From Demequina zhanjiangensis (GTDB taxonomy: Bacteria > Actinomycetota > Actinomycetes > Actinomycetales > Demequinaceae), in NCBI RefSeq assembly GCF_030418315.1, contig NZ_JAUHPV010000002.1, positions 62,001 to 126,000 on the forward strand: a stretch of 64,000 bases of DNA, written 5' to 3'. A model generated the notes under the pieces. That model was given only the letters and a program-made list of their open reading frames with translations. It made no database searches and was not told the origin of the DNA. The translations under genes and the position numbers were made by a program. Each line of letters opens with the position of its first letter. Positions within the stretch are counted from its first letter, which is position 1. This document shows positions 54,136 to 64,000 of this stretch, in pieces.

Positions 54136-54702
54136 TCAACGCCCGACGATGAGGCTCATCGCCTCAGCCCGGGTCGCCGCATGACGCATCACACCACGCA
54201 CCGCCGACGTGACGGTGCGCGAGCCGGGCTTGCGGACCCCACGCATCGACATGCACAGGTGCTCCGCCTCGACCACGACGATCACGCCGCGCGCGCCCAG
54301 CTCCTCGACCAGCGCGTCCGCCACCTGGGTGGTGAGCCGCTCCTGCACCTGTGGCCGGCGGGCGTACATCTCCACGAGCCGCGCGAGCTTGCTCAGGCCC
54401 GTGATCCGGCCGTCGACCCCAGGGATGTAGGCGACGTGCGCCACCCCGTGGAAAGGCACCAGGTGGTGCTCGCACATCGAGTAGAGCTCGATGTCCTTCA
54501 CGAGGATCATCTCCTCGTGGCCAAGCTCGAACACTGTCGAGAGGACCTCGGACGGCTCCTGGTCAAGTCCGGAGAAGAACTCCTCGTACGCGCGAGCGAC
54601 GCGCGCCGGGGTGTCCTTGAGACCGTCGCGGTCCGGGTCGTCGCCGATGGCCGCGAGGATCTCCCTCACCGCCGCCTGGATGCGGGGCTGGTCGACTGCC
54701 AT
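54136..54702 (-). CDS. folE: GTP cyclohydrolase I
   Basis: 188-residue enzyme that converts GTP to dihydroneopterin triphosphate, the first folate step. Zinc ligands lie in [21 protein letters not shown] and [34 protein letters not shown] is the family signature. Normal length. It lies 75 bp after ftsH, the usual order in actinobacteria, and heads folE-folP-folBK. Confidence 0.98.
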   Translation of the reverse strand: MAVDQPRIQAAVREILAAIGDDPDRDGLKDTPARVARAYEEFFSGLDQEPSEVLSTVFELGHEEMILVKDIELYSMCEHHLVPFHGVAHVAYIPGVDGRITGLSKLARLVEMYARRPQVQERLTTQVADALVEELGARGVIVVVEAEHLCMSMRGVRKPGSRTVTSAVRGVMRHAATRAEAMSLIVGR

Positions 54703-54777
54703 CTCAGGCCTGCCTTGTCGTCGGATCGGATGCTGTCGTCGGATCGGATGCTCTGGTCGGGCCGGGCTGCCGTCCCG

Positions 54778-56781
<2,004 letters not shown>

Positions 56782-56910
56782 CGTGCCTATGACTCTACGC
56801 GAGGGCTCGGAGTGGGTGGAGACCGTTTCGCCCCAGGCAGAGAGGCTCTCTCGGGGACCCCTTCGCGGTCGACCGGGCTGTCGCGCCCGGCGCGGCCCGA
56901 CGCGCGGGGA

Positions 56911-57011
56911 CCGGACACTTTGCACCAATCTCAGCCGCAACACCCCGGTCGGTCGCGCCAACCGAACCGCGACACGCGCGCAGCGGCGTCCAGATTGGTT
57001 CGCACTGTCGG
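56911..57011 (+). repeat. Palindromic intergenic element, copy C
   Basis: Ends CCGGACACTTTGCACCAATCT and the complement of CTCCGACAGTGCGAACCAAT. An AACACCCCG box is on the left and a decayed GCGACACGC hairpin arm on the right. The last 26 codons and the stop of the DUF559 gene lie inside it. Confidence 0.85.
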
Positions 57012-57842
57012 AGTGAGCCAGCCCCTTCGCCACATCACGCCGATCACATCGTCGACGACCCCGGAAGCGGCCTGCAGGACATCCGCGCTCGTGTACCGCA
57101 GCACCGCGTAGCCGCTCAGCTCGAGCGCTCGATCGCGCTTGCGGTCGCGCGCGAACTGCTCGCGGTCGTGATGGAAGGCGTACCCATCCGTCTCCACGAC
57201 GACGCGCCCCTCGACAAGCAGATCGACCCTGCCCACGCCGGGAAGGAGCACCTGGGGCGTCACCGAGAACCCTGCCTCCCGCAGAGCCACCCGTGCGACG
57301 GTCTCAAGCGGCGACTGCGCACGTCCGTCGATGGCTCCGATGACGCGGGAGCGCCTTTGTTCGGTCCCGCGGGTGAGGAGCAGGGACTCTTCCGACCGCA
57401 CCAAGCCGCGGTTGATCGCCGCATCCCACAGCGCGACTTGCTCAAGCGGAGTCGTGCACAGGCCGACGATGTCGAGGTGCTGCCTCGCGAGCGCCCCGCG
57501 TGTCGGCAGGTGCCGGTGGATCACCACCTCGTCGACGGGACGGCTGCGCGGGTCACCGAGTGCTCGAGGCTGCGGGACCCCAAGATGGATGCGCTCATCC
57601 TCCGTGAGCAGTGGCAGACCATGTGACGCGCACCAGGTGAGGCACGTCGGCGTAGCCCGGAACACCGAGGCGAGAACCCGTTCGCGGTCGGTGCCCGGTA
57701 GCGAATAGCAGCCGCGATGCGGCCTGACGAGCTCTCCGCGATGCACAGCAGCCAGGAGAGCCTCTCGGCTGACGCCGACGCGCTGAAGCTCTGCCCAACG
57801 CGCGACACCGCCTCGTTGCTCGACCGCCCTCAGAGGTTCCAT
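56931..57842 (-). CDS. AbiEi-like HTH plus DUF559 endonuclease-fold protein
   Basis: 303 residues. An N-terminal winged helix like that of AbiEi antitoxins (VEQRGGVARWAELQRVGVSREALLAAVHRGELVRPHRGCYSL) is followed by a middle region and a Vsr-like DUF559 nuclease fold. The latter shows SPLETVARVALREAGF, VDLLVEGRVVVETDGYAFH and the final RDRALELSGYAVLRY, in which E, D and ETD form a PD-(D/E)XK-type site. The last 26 residues (from about TVRTN) are encoded by palindromic element copy C, so the natural C-terminus may have been replaced. It lies between hpt and ftsH, with element copies C and D on both sides. The ATG at 57842 fits the family start. No AbiEii toxin partner is adjacent. Confidence 0.8.
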   Translation of the reverse strand: MEPLRAVEQRGGVARWAELQRVGVSREALLAAVHRGELVRPHRGCYSLPGTDRERVLASVFRATPTCLTWCASHGLPLLTEDERIHLGVPQPRALGDPRSRPVDEVVIHRHLPTRGALARQHLDIVGLCTTPLEQVALWDAAINRGLVRSEESLLLTRGTEQRRSRVIGAIDGRAQSPLETVARVALREAGFSVTPQVLLPGVGRVDLLVEGRVVVETDGYAFHHDREQFARDRKRDRALELSGYAVLRYTSADVLQAASGVVDDVIGVMWRRGWLTPTVRTNLDAAARVSRFGWRDRPGCCG

Positions 57843-58003
57843 GGTTCGACGGTCGCGGAGTCGAGCTCTCGCACGGAGTCGTTGCGCACCGGCTGGGGGC
57901 TTCGCGAGCGACACCACGGACTGTGGACGCCGATGAGCGGGCTGTGGACGCCGAGGATTCGGACGCGTCACGCGCGTCGACGCGTCGGATCACCCCACCT
58001 CGC

Positions 58004-58103
58004 CCGCACTGCGAACCAAAGCCAACGGCGACACCCCGTCGACACGCCGACGCAGGGCGCGACACGCTCGCGTGTCGCGGCGAGATTGGTTCAAACTGTC
58101 GGG
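58004..58103 (+). repeat. Palindromic intergenic element, copy D
   Basis: The right end is the complement of CCCGACAGTTTGAACCAAT. The left end CCGCACTGCGAACCAA is slightly decayed. A GCGACACCCCG box and an inner hairpin CGCGACACGC / GCGTGTCGCG (58058-58079) match copy A. It lies between the 3' end of hpt and the start of the DUF559 gene. Confidence 0.85.
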
Positions 58104-58142
58104 TTTGCGGGAGGTGCGCCGCGCGCCCCGCCCCTGGGCTGG

Positions 58143-58697
58143 TCAGCCCCCGTAGACCTCCGGGTTGAGGATCGCGACGAACGGCAGCGTCCTGTACTTC
58201 TCCGCGAAGTCGAGGCCGTAGCCGACCACGAACTCGTTGGGGATGTCGAAGCCCAGGTACTTGATCGGCACCTCGACCTTGACGGCGTCGGGCTTGCGCA
58301 GCAGCGCGGCGATCTCGACGGACTCGGCGCCGCGGGACTGCAGGTTGCCGAGCAGCCACGACAGGGTGAGGCCGGAGTCGATGATGTCCTCGACGATGAG
58401 GACGTGCTTGCCGGTGAGGTCGGCGTCGAGGTCCTTGAGGATGCGGACGACGCCGGAGGACTTGGTGCCGGAGCCGTAGGAGGAGATCGCCATCCAGTCC
58501 ATCTGCACGGTGGGCGGCATGCGGCGCGCGAGGTCGGCCATCACCATGACGGCGCCCTTGAGCACTCCGACGAGGAGGAGGTCCTTGCCCGCATAGTCGG
58601 CGCGGATCTGCGCGGACATGACGTCGAGCTTCCGGCCGATGTCGTTCTCGCTCACGATGATCTTCGTGAAGTCGTTCATGTCGAACGTCTGGTCCAC
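58143..58697 (-). CDS. hpt: Hypoxanthine phosphoribosyltransferase
   Basis: 184 residues. Salvages hypoxanthine and guanine to IMP and GMP. The PRPP-binding motif is VLIVEDIIDSGLTL. Further signatures are LLVGVLKGAVMVMADL, ISSYGSGTKSSG and DIPNEFVVGYGLDFAEKYR. The GTG at 58697 is chosen because AGGAG lies 6 nt upstream. ATG six codons further in is possible. It follows tilS by 119 bp; in relatives hpt usually leads straight into ftsH. Confidence 0.97.
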   Translation of the reverse strand: MDQTFDMNDFTKIIVSENDIGRKLDVMSAQIRADYAGKDLLLVGVLKGAVMVMADLARRMPPTVQMDWMAISSYGSGTKSSGVVRILKDLDADLTGKHVLIVEDIIDSGLTLSWLLGNLQSRGAESVEIAALLRKPDAVKVEVPIKYLGFDIPNEFVVGYGLDFAEKYRTLPFVAILNPEVYGG

Positions 58698-58816
58698 GTG
58701 TGGCTCCTGTGGGTGCGGTGAGGGGGGATGCCCGACGCTGGGCTGGCTCCGGGAGGGGACCCGGGGCCGGGGTGGGCGGCGACGATGCTCTGTCGCTGCC
58801 GTCGGCGAGCTGCGGC

Positions 58817-59818
58817 TCAGGTGGCCGGTCGCTCCAGGGGATGGCTGATCACAAGCCTGCCATATTCGCGCTTCGCCTCGTACCCGCCGGGCAGGGAGAC
58901 GGCGCCTTGGCCTTTGTACTGGGTGACGAGCGCGTCGAGCGCGTTGACGTGCACAGTGGTGAGGGGGCCTGCGCCTTTGGCTTCGGCGAGCATCTTGAGC
59001 ATGCGGGAGCGGATCGCGTCGGGCAGGGCGGCGAGCATGTCGCAGCGCCATTCGTCGGAGCGGACGGTGGAGGCGGAGGTGCTCATGGCGGAGCGTGCCT
59101 GGCGGTCGAGCTCGTCGGCGTCGGCTTGGAGGAGTGCGGCGGAGCGGGCGAGCCCGGAGACGACGCCGGGCCCGAGGACGTCGTGGAGGGCGGGCATGAC
59201 GGTGGCGCGCAGGGCGGAGCGGCGGGGGCCGTCGGGGTCGGTGTTGGTGGGGTCGTGCCAGGGGTCGAGTCCGAGCGCGGCGCAGGCGGCGAGGGTGTCG
59301 GTGCGGCGGACGGAGAGGAGGGGGCGGGCGATGCGTCCGCGGCGGGGCGGGATGCCGGACAGGGCGCGGGCCCCGGAGCCGCGGGCGAGTGCGAGCAGCA
59401 CGGTCTCGGCCTGGTCGTCTATGGTGTGGCCGGTGAGGATCTGCGGGTCCTGCCCGCCCTCAGCGTCGACGCGGGCGTTGATGGCGTCGTAGCGGGCCTT
59501 GCGGGCGGCGGCCTCGAGCCCGCCATCACGTCCGACGACGACCTTCTCGATGAAGACGGTGTAGATGCCTGCGAGCCGAGCCTGCTCGGCGGCGTGCTGG
59601 GCGATCCGGTCGGAGCCTGGCTGGAGGCCGTGGTCGATGATGATCGCGCCGGTGAGGTAGCCCTCCTTGCGGCCCACGTAGGCGGCGGCCGCGGCGAGGG
59701 CGAGAGAGTCGGGTCCGCCGGAGAGGGCGACCCACACCTTGGTGCCGATCGGCATGCCGTCGAGCGCTTGTCGCACGGCGCTCCGGCATGCTGCGACGGA
59801 GGGGTGTGGTGCGCTCAT
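58817..59818 (-). CDS. tilS: tRNA(Ile)-lysidine synthase
   Basis: 333 residues. Modifies the wobble cytidine of tRNA-Ile(CAU) to lysidine, so that AUA is read. The PP-loop ATPase motif is ALSGGPDSLALAAA (SGGPDS at 33-38), and TGHTIDDQAETVLLALARGSGARALSGIPPRR and the IRPLL-like segment follow. It is shorter than the enterobacterial enzyme, as usual in actinobacteria. It starts 6 bp after dacB, so the two are probably one operon with hpt downstream. Confidence 0.95.
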   Translation of the reverse strand: MSAPHPSVAACRSAVRQALDGMPIGTKVWVALSGGPDSLALAAAAAYVGRKEGYLTGAIIIDHGLQPGSDRIAQHAAEQARLAGIYTVFIEKVVVGRDGGLEAAARKARYDAINARVDAEGGQDPQILTGHTIDDQAETVLLALARGSGARALSGIPPRRGRIARPLLSVRRTDTLAACAALGLDPWHDPTNTDPDGPRRSALRATVMPALHDVLGPGVVSGLARSAALLQADADELDRQARSAMSTSASTVRSDEWRCDMLAALPDAIRSRMLKMLAEAKGAGPLTTVHVNALDALVTQYKGQGAVSLPGGYEAKREYGRLVISHPLERPAT

Positions 59819-59824
59819 GCGGGG

Positions 59825-61273
59825 TCAACCTTCACAGCCACATCCTGCCAAAGCTCCGATGAACTCGTCGATGGCCGCGCGGGGGCGGGGCTGCCCGGGG
59901 GGCATGCCGTCGGCGAGGGTGGCGAAGACGAGCCAGCGGCCGTCGGCCGTCTCGATGAGGCCTGCAAGGGCGGTGACGCCGGTGAGGGATCCGGTCTTGG
60001 CGAGGCCGCGGCCGACGACGTCGTCGGTTCCTGCGCGGTCGGCGACGGTCCCTTCGACTCCCATGACGGGCAGCCAGTCGAGGATGCCGCTGGTGTCGTC
60101 GCTGACGGCGGCGGCGCGGAGGGCGTCGACGAGCTGGTTCGGGGTGATGCGGTTGCGGTCGGAGAAGCCTGCGCCGTCGTAGAGCTGGAGTCCTGTGGTG
60201 TCGACGCCGAGCCCGTCGAGCGCCTCGGTGACGGCGGCGGCGGCGCCCGAGGGGGTGGCCTTACGGCCCGTCTCGAGCGCGAGGATGCGGCCCACCTGTT
60301 CGGCGACGGTGTTGTCGGAGTCGCGCAGCAGGTAGGTGACGATGTCGGACATGGGCGCGGATTCGACGCTGGCGACGACGCTCGCGCCGCTGGAGGCGGT
60401 CCTGGTGACGGTGGTGCCGACGTCGATGCCGCGGTCCTCGAGAAGGGCGGCGAAGGCGTCGACGGTGTCGCCCACGGGGTCGTCGGAGCGCTGCGCATAG
60501 GCGTCGTCGGTGAGGCGGCCCTCGTCGATCGCGATGCCGGTGACGCGGCCGGCGTACCCCTGCTGCAGCGCATAGTCGGGCCACGACTCGGGGTAGGCGG
60601 GGCCTGGGTAGTCGCTCGTGTCGACGGCGACCGTCACCGTGCCGAGGTCGGTGCCGAGCGCGTCGACCACGGCGTCGGCCAGGTCCGCGAGCCCGGCGTA
60701 GCCGTTGGCGACGGACGGTCCTCCGAAGGCGGCGATCTCGTCGGCGCTGGCCGTCCCCAGGTCGCCATGGTGTCCGTAGCCCTCGGCGAGCAGGATGTCG
60801 CCGCCCGCGACGAGGGTGAGGGTGCGCGCTCCTGGATCCCACGCGGCGTCGGTCGACAGGGTGTGGTCGGGTCCGAGCGCGGTCGCGGCCGCCACGGCGG
60901 TGAGGACCTTCGTGGTCGACGCGGGCACCTGCGGCTCGTCGGCGTCCAGGTCGGCGAGCGGCTCGCCTGTCACCAGGTCGATGACGGACACGTTCGTGGA
61001 CGTCCCCGTGCGCGGATCGTCACGAAGCTCCTGCGCGAGGATCTGAAGCTGATAGGGCGACGGGAGGGGCGCGTCGGCCCCGGTGCCGTCCGTCAGCGCC
61101 AGGCCTTCCATGGACGACGACGGGGCTGGGGACGCCGTCAGGAAGGGCGCGGCGACCGGCGGGGCGGGCTCGGCGGTGAGGAACCCGGGCACCACGTCGG
61201 CCACATCCGCGGCAAGATAGCCGAGGGCGAGCACGGAAGGGACCGCGATCGCGATCGCCAAGCGTCTACCCAT
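59825..61273 (-). CDS. dacB: D-alanyl-D-alanine carboxypeptidase/endopeptidase (PBP4 type)
   Basis: 482 residues. Class C penicillin-binding protein that trims peptidoglycan stem peptides outside the membrane. It has an N-terminal signal or anchor segment (about 4-25). SxxK is S119-TT-K122 in [11 protein letters not shown], SxN is SDN in [11 protein letters not shown] and KTG is in [16 protein letters not shown] typical domain insertion lies between the first two motifs. GGAGGG lies before the ATG at 61273. It diverges from ppa and is followed closely by tilS. Confidence 0.95.
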   Translation of the reverse strand: MGRRLAIAIAVPSVLALGYLAADVADVVPGFLTAEPAPPVAAPFLTASPAPSSSMEGLALTDGTGADAPLPSPYQLQILAQELRDDPRTGTSTNVSVIDLVTGEPLADLDADEPQVPASTTKVLTAVAAATALGPDHTLSTDAAWDPGARTLTLVAGGDILLAEGYGHHGDLGTASADEIAAFGGPSVANGYAGLADLADAVVDALGTDLGTVTVAVDTSDYPGPAYPESWPDYALQQGYAGRVTGIAIDEGRLTDDAYAQRSDDPVGDTVDAFAALLEDRGIDVGTTVTRTASSGASVVASVESAPMSDIVTYLLRDSDNTVAEQVGRILALETGRKATPSGAAAAVTEALDGLGVDTTGLQLYDGAGFSDRNRITPNQLVDALRAAAVSDDTSGILDWLPVMGVEGTVADRAGTDDVVGRGLAKTGSLTGVTALAGLIETADGRWLVFATLADGMPPGQPRPRAAIDEFIGALAGCGCEG

Positions 61274-61362
61274 TCCGCCCTCCGGTTCGATGCGTCAGAC
61301 TAGTATCCAGTCAACGAACCTCGCGGCCCGACCCGGTCGCGTCCCCGAATGTTAGGACCAGC

Positions 61363-61887
61363 ATGGAGTTCGACGTCACGATCGAGATCCCCAAGGGCTC
61401 GAGGAACAAGTACGAGGTGGATCACCACACGGGCCGCATCAAGCTGGACCGGATGCTGTTCACGTCGACCCGCTACCCGGACGACTACGGATTCATCGAC
61501 GGGACGCTGGGCGAGGACGGCGACCCGCTTGACGCGCTGGTGCTGCTCGAGGAGCCGACGTTCCCCGGCTGCCAGATCCGCTGCCGCGCGCTCGGCATGT
61601 TCCGCATGCGCGACGAGGCCGGCGGTGACGACAAGGTGCTGTGCGTGCCCGTGGGCGACCAGCGTCAGACGTGGCGTCAGGAGCTGACCGACGTGTCGGA
61701 CTTCCACCGCCTTGAGGTGCAGCACTTCTTCGAGGTCTATAAGGATCTGGAGCCCGGCAAGTCGGTCGAGGGCGCCACCTGGGTGGGCCGTGCGGACGCC
61801 GAGCGTGAGATCGAGCGGTCCTTCGACCGTGCGGCGGGCACCCCGTTCGCGCACATGAACCCGCTGTACCCGCCGCAGGAGCACTGA
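61363..61887 (+). CDS. ppa: Inorganic pyrophosphatase, family I
   Basis: 174-residue cytosolic enzyme that hydrolyses pyrophosphate and pulls biosynthetic reactions forward. [44 protein letters not shown] (the metal-binding Asp cluster), VPVGD and [13 protein letters not shown] are all present. Normal length for the prokaryotic hexameric type. ATG at 61363. The short stretch TTAGGACCAGC before it could hold either a weak Shine-Dalgarno sequence or part of the promoter. Followed by a terminator. Confidence 0.98.
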   Translation: MEFDVTIEIPKGSRNKYEVDHHTGRIKLDRMLFTSTRYPDDYGFIDGTLGEDGDPLDALVLLEEPTFPGCQIRCRALGMFRMRDEAGGDDKVLCVPVGDQRQTWRQELTDVSDFHRLEVQHFFEVYKDLEPGKSVEGATWVGRADAEREIERSFDRAAGTPFAHMNPLYPPQEH

Positions 61888-61933
61888 CCTGAGGCGGTAG
61901 CGGTCGCGGATGTCCGCGACCTTGGTGTGAGGG

Positions 61934-61956
61934 AGGCCCCGGCGATGCCGGGGCCT
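61934..61956 (+). terminator. Terminator after ppa
   Basis: AGGCCCCGGC / GCCGGGGCCT, a 10-bp perfect stem with a 3-nt loop followed by TTCGT, 46 nt past the stop codon. Confidence 0.85.
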
Positions 61957-61973
61957 TCGTCGTGTACGGGCTG

Positions 61974-61994
61974 TCCGGGCTCCGGGCTCCGGGC
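61974..61994. repeat. Heptanucleotide array TCCGGGC x3
   Basis: Three perfect units end exactly where palindromic element copy E begins. Confidence 0.85.
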
Positions 61995-62097
61995 TCCGAC
62001 ACTTTGAACCAATCCCGGGGGCGACACGCGAGCGTGTCGCCGGCCGGCTCGGCGTGTCGACCGGGTGTCGCGGGGCGGAATGGTGCGAACTGTCGGA
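61995..62097 (-). repeat. Palindromic intergenic element, copy E (inverted)
   Basis: Ends CTCCGACACTTTGAACCAAT and the complement of CTCCGACAGTTCGCACCATT. The inner hairpin GGCGACACGC / GCGTGTCGCC (62020-62041) is near the left end and the CGGGTGTCG box near the right, so this copy is reversed relative to A and D. Confidence 0.85.
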
Positions 62098-62127
62098 GAC
62101 AGGCGGCGGGTTGGCCGGGCTAGCGGC

Positions 62128-62176
62128 TACCGCCTGCCGCCTGCCGCCTGCCGCCTGCCGCCTACCGGCTACCGGC
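62128..62176. repeat. Heptanucleotide array, seven units of TRCCGSC
   Basis: TACCGCC, then TGCCGCC x4, then TACCGGC x2 run in perfect 7-nt register up to the stop codon of the NlpC/P60 gene. Confidence 0.9.
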
Positions 62177-63690
62177 TACGGGCGTCCCGCGTAGGGCATG
62201 ATGTCGCCGACCGCCCAGTTGTTGTAGACGCGGGTGCCTGCGACGTGGCCGGGCGTGGTGGCCTCCATGACCTTGCCGTTACCGATGTAGATGGCCACGT
62301 GGTAGATCTGCGAGGCGTTGCGGTTGGTGCCCCAGAAGATGAGGTCGCCGACGCGCAGATCCGAGAACGACACGTGCGTGACCGCCGTGTACTGCATGCG
62401 CGAGCTGTGCGGCAGGTAGTGGCCTGCAGATCCCCAGGCCGCCTGCGTGAGGCCGGAGCAGTCGTAGGCGGGTCCGCTGCCGCCGTAGGCGTACGGGGCG
62501 CCGACGAGCGTCTGCGCGTACTGCGCCGCGGCGCTCCCCTGGGATGCGGTGGAGCTCCACCCTCCGGACGATCCTGACGAGCCGGAGCTCGAGCCGCCCG
62601 ACGAGCCCGACGAGCCACCGGTCGCGGTGTCGTCGGAGCTGCCTGAGGACGAGCCTCCGCTTGAGGACCCACCCGAGGAGGAACCACCGGAGGTCGACCC
62701 GCCGGTCGACCCGCCGTCGTCGTTGGACCCGCCCGACGACGATCCACCGGAAGACGAACCACCGGAGGAAGAGCCCCCGCTGGACGAACCACCAGAGGAC
62801 GACCCACCAGAAGTCGAGCCGCCGGACGACCCCCCGTTCGCGGCGTCCTGCGCGGCCTTGTCCGCTGCTGCCTTCGCGGCGGCCTCTTCGCGTGCGCGCT
62901 CGGCGGCGGCTGCTGCGGCTGCCTCGCGTTCGGCTTGGAGGCCCGCCTGGCGCTGCTGCTCGAGCGCGACGGTGGTGCCGTTGAGCTCGGCGAGGCGGTC
63001 GAGCGCCTCGGCCTGGATCTGCTGGGTCTGCTGGACGGCGTCGTTCGCGTCCTCCTGGGCCTGCTGCGCCTGCTGGAGGGTGGTCCGCGCCTGCTCCTCT
63101 GCGAGGACTGCCTTGTCGGCGGCGTCCTCGGCGTAGCCGCGCATGGTGGTGGCGACGAGCTCGGCGGCCTTGACCTGCTGGAGCACAGCGTCGACCTGGC
63201 CGGAGGCGCGGTCGAGCGATTCGGTGCGGGTGATGACGTCGTCGAATCCGTCGGCGGTCATGACGGCTTCGAGGGAGGCGAGGTCGCCTCCGCTGCGGTA
63301 GTCGGCGAGCGCGACTGCGGCGAGCGCTGACTTGGCGTCCTCGAGGGCGTCGTCGGCGTCGTCGGCGCGGGCGTTGGCGGCGAAGAGGTCCTGCTGTGCC
63401 TGCACGTTGGCGGCCTGGGCGACGTTGTAGTCCTCGCCTGCGGCGAGCGCGGCGATGTTGGCCTGGTCCGCTGCCGACTGGAGCTGCGCGATGGCGGAGT
63501 CGAGCTGGGCGACGGTGGCGGCCTGGTTCTCGGCGGCGGCGCGGGCGGCGGCGATGTCGTCGGCTCCGGGGTAGGCGTCTGCCTGGGGTGCGACGGCGAC
63601 GGCGAGCATGGTGCCTGCGAGGGCGAGCGCGAGCGCGCCGGCGGTGCGCCGTCCGGCGGTGACTGCCCATGCCATGGGGTTCAGTTCCAC
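62176..63690 (-). CDS. Secreted NlpC/P60 peptidoglycan hydrolase
   Basis: 504 residues. A signal peptide (about 1-39, cleavage near ADA-YP) leads to a long coiled coil (about 45-275, Ala/Gln-rich), then a Ser/Gly-only linker of about 100 residues and the NlpC/P60 catalytic domain (about 385-500). The catalytic residues are Cys411 in YDCSGLTQ and His464 in IYHVAIYIG. This resembles the RipA/RpfB-associated D,L-endopeptidases that cut stem peptides during division. The coiled coil probably gates or positions the enzyme. A pair of 9-bp repeats like an MtrA box lies about 150 bp upstream. Two heptamer arrays and element copy E sit at its 3' end. Confidence 0.94.
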   Translation of the reverse strand: MELNPMAWAVTAGRRTAGALALALAGTMLAVAVAPQADAYPGADDIAAARAAAENQAATVAQLDSAIAQLQSAADQANIAALAAGEDYNVAQAANVQAQQDLFAANARADDADDALEDAKSALAAVALADYRSGGDLASLEAVMTADGFDDVITRTESLDRASGQVDAVLQQVKAAELVATTMRGYAEDAADKAVLAEEQARTTLQQAQQAQEDANDAVQQTQQIQAEALDRLAELNGTTVALEQQRQAGLQAEREAAAAAAAERAREEAAAKAAADKAAQDAANGGSSGGSTSGGSSSGGSSSGGSSSGGSSSGGSSSGGSNDDGGSTGGSTSGGSSSGGSSSGGSSSGSSDDTATGGSSGSSGGSSSGSSGSSGGWSSTASQGSAAAQYAQTLVGAPYAYGGSGPAYDCSGLTQAAWGSAGHYLPHSSRMQYTAVTHVSFSDLRVGDLIFWGTNRNASQIYHVAIYIGNGKVMEATTPGHVAGTRVYNNWAVGDIMPYAGRP

Positions 63691-63836
63691 GTTCTCCTCG
63701 CGCGTGTGCGCCTGTGATGTGCGGCGGGGGTGCCGCGGGGTCCTCAGGTTAGGTCCGGTTGTTCCGGATCGTCACCCCCTGAGGGGTGTGCGATTCCTCT
63801 CACCGTTATCGGCAACCATAGTGACACGCTTGAGGC

Positions 63837-63854
63837 TGATGTGACAGATGTGAC
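63837..63854 (-). promoter_or_regulatory. MtrA-like box upstream of the NlpC/P60 gene
   Basis: On the minus strand GTCACATCT is followed directly by GTCACATCA: two 9-bp direct repeats with eight identical bases. MtrA of mycobacteria binds GTCACA-type 9-bp direct repeats before peptidoglycan-hydrolase genes, so the context fits. Confidence 0.55.
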
Positions 63855-63968
63855 CAATCTGACGAGCGACCCGAGACACCCGCGCCGACGCGTCGGCCGC
63901 CGTCGCGCCCCGTGCCGACCTCGGCGCCCCGGCCACCCCACGACAGGCCCGGTCGCACGGCGTTGCCC

Positions 63969-63974
63969 TAGGCT
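63969..63974 (+). promoter_or_regulatory. Putative leaderless -10 box (gene at 63983)
   Basis: TAGGCT ends 8 nt before ATG at 63983, in the CTAGGCTGAG context also seen before gpmA. Confidence 0.4.
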
Positions 63975-63982
63975 GAGCGCCT

Positions 63983-64000
63983 ATGGACGACGACGGCATC
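63983..64000 (+). CDS. Partial CDS, first six codons only
   Basis: An ATG followed by GAC GAC GAC GGC ATC (MDDDGI) runs off the window edge. The only support is the -10-like box 8 nt upstream, as found before other genes here. No product can be named. Confidence 0.3.

Larger units (their letters stand above)
63691..63982. other. 292-bp intergenic region between divergent genes
   Basis: No gene is supported. It contains the MtrA-like direct repeats (63837-63854) upstream of the NlpC/P60 gene and a -10-like box before the gene starting at 63983. Confidence 0.7.

Overview
The window is high-GC DNA from a Gram-positive actinobacterium. The combination of Lsr2, CarD, DUF3263, a LytR C-terminal-domain protein, DUF3180, DUF4032, a SenX3/RegX3-type two-component system and the gene order ftsH-folE-folP-folBK-DUF3180-bPH-panC-panD-nadB points to the Micrococcales, probably a Cellulomonas/Demequina-like lineage. 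The genus is inference. Most of the window is core chromosome. The accessory parts are a 13-kb surface-protein gene, one HprK-like P-loop gene, one DUF559 endonuclease gene and a family of palindromic intergenic elements.

Layout. 1-3.6 kb: groEL under tandem CIRCE operators, a LytR_C membrane protein, a DUF3263 protein and ung. 3.6-16.8 kb: one gene for a 4383-residue secreted protein with 22 tandem repeats of about 110 residues, just downstream of tRNA-Thr. 17-20.2 kb: a membrane-anchored DsbA-like protein, a MauE/DoxX-like protein and a Ser/Thr kinase. 20.4-24.3 kb: an MsiK/UgpC-type sugar ABC ATPase, DUF4032 and the HprK-like kinase. 24.4-29.1 kb: the carD-ispD-ispF-cysS-rlmB run (minus strand) and a divergent lipoprotein. 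29.4-36.2 kb: a complete phosphate regulon (pstSCAB, senX3-regX3, phoU) with PHO boxes. 36.3-42.2 kb: gpmA, a beta-propeller lactonase coupled to lsr2, lysS, a SnoaL-like protein and nadC. 42.2-44.4 kb: a CstR-like repressor and a CoA-disulfide reductase/rhodanese fusion with a perfect operator palindrome. 45-56.8 kb: the NAD/pantothenate/folate/ftsH cluster. 56.9-61.3 kb: endonuclease, hpt, tilS and dacB. 61.4-64 kb: ppa, an NlpC/P60 hydrolase behind an MtrA-like site, and the first codons of another gene.

How the parts work together. panC, panD and nadB lie in one run and draw on aspartate for CoA and NAD. folE, folP and folBK give three steps of folate synthesis. pst, phoU and senX3-regX3 form a self-regulated phosphate circuit. 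The CstR-like repressor and CoA-disulfide reductase look like a persulfide-response pair. Regulation leaves visible traces: many genes have a TANNNT-like -10 box only 6-8 nt before the start codon, which implies leaderless transcripts.

The most unusual signal is a family of five intergenic palindromic elements of about 100 bp with terminal inverted repeats. Two of them bracket the DUF559 endonuclease gene where it interrupts the hpt-ftsH neighbourhood, and one supplies the end of that gene. Heptanucleotide tandem arrays sit beside two of the copies. No transposase is visible in the window.
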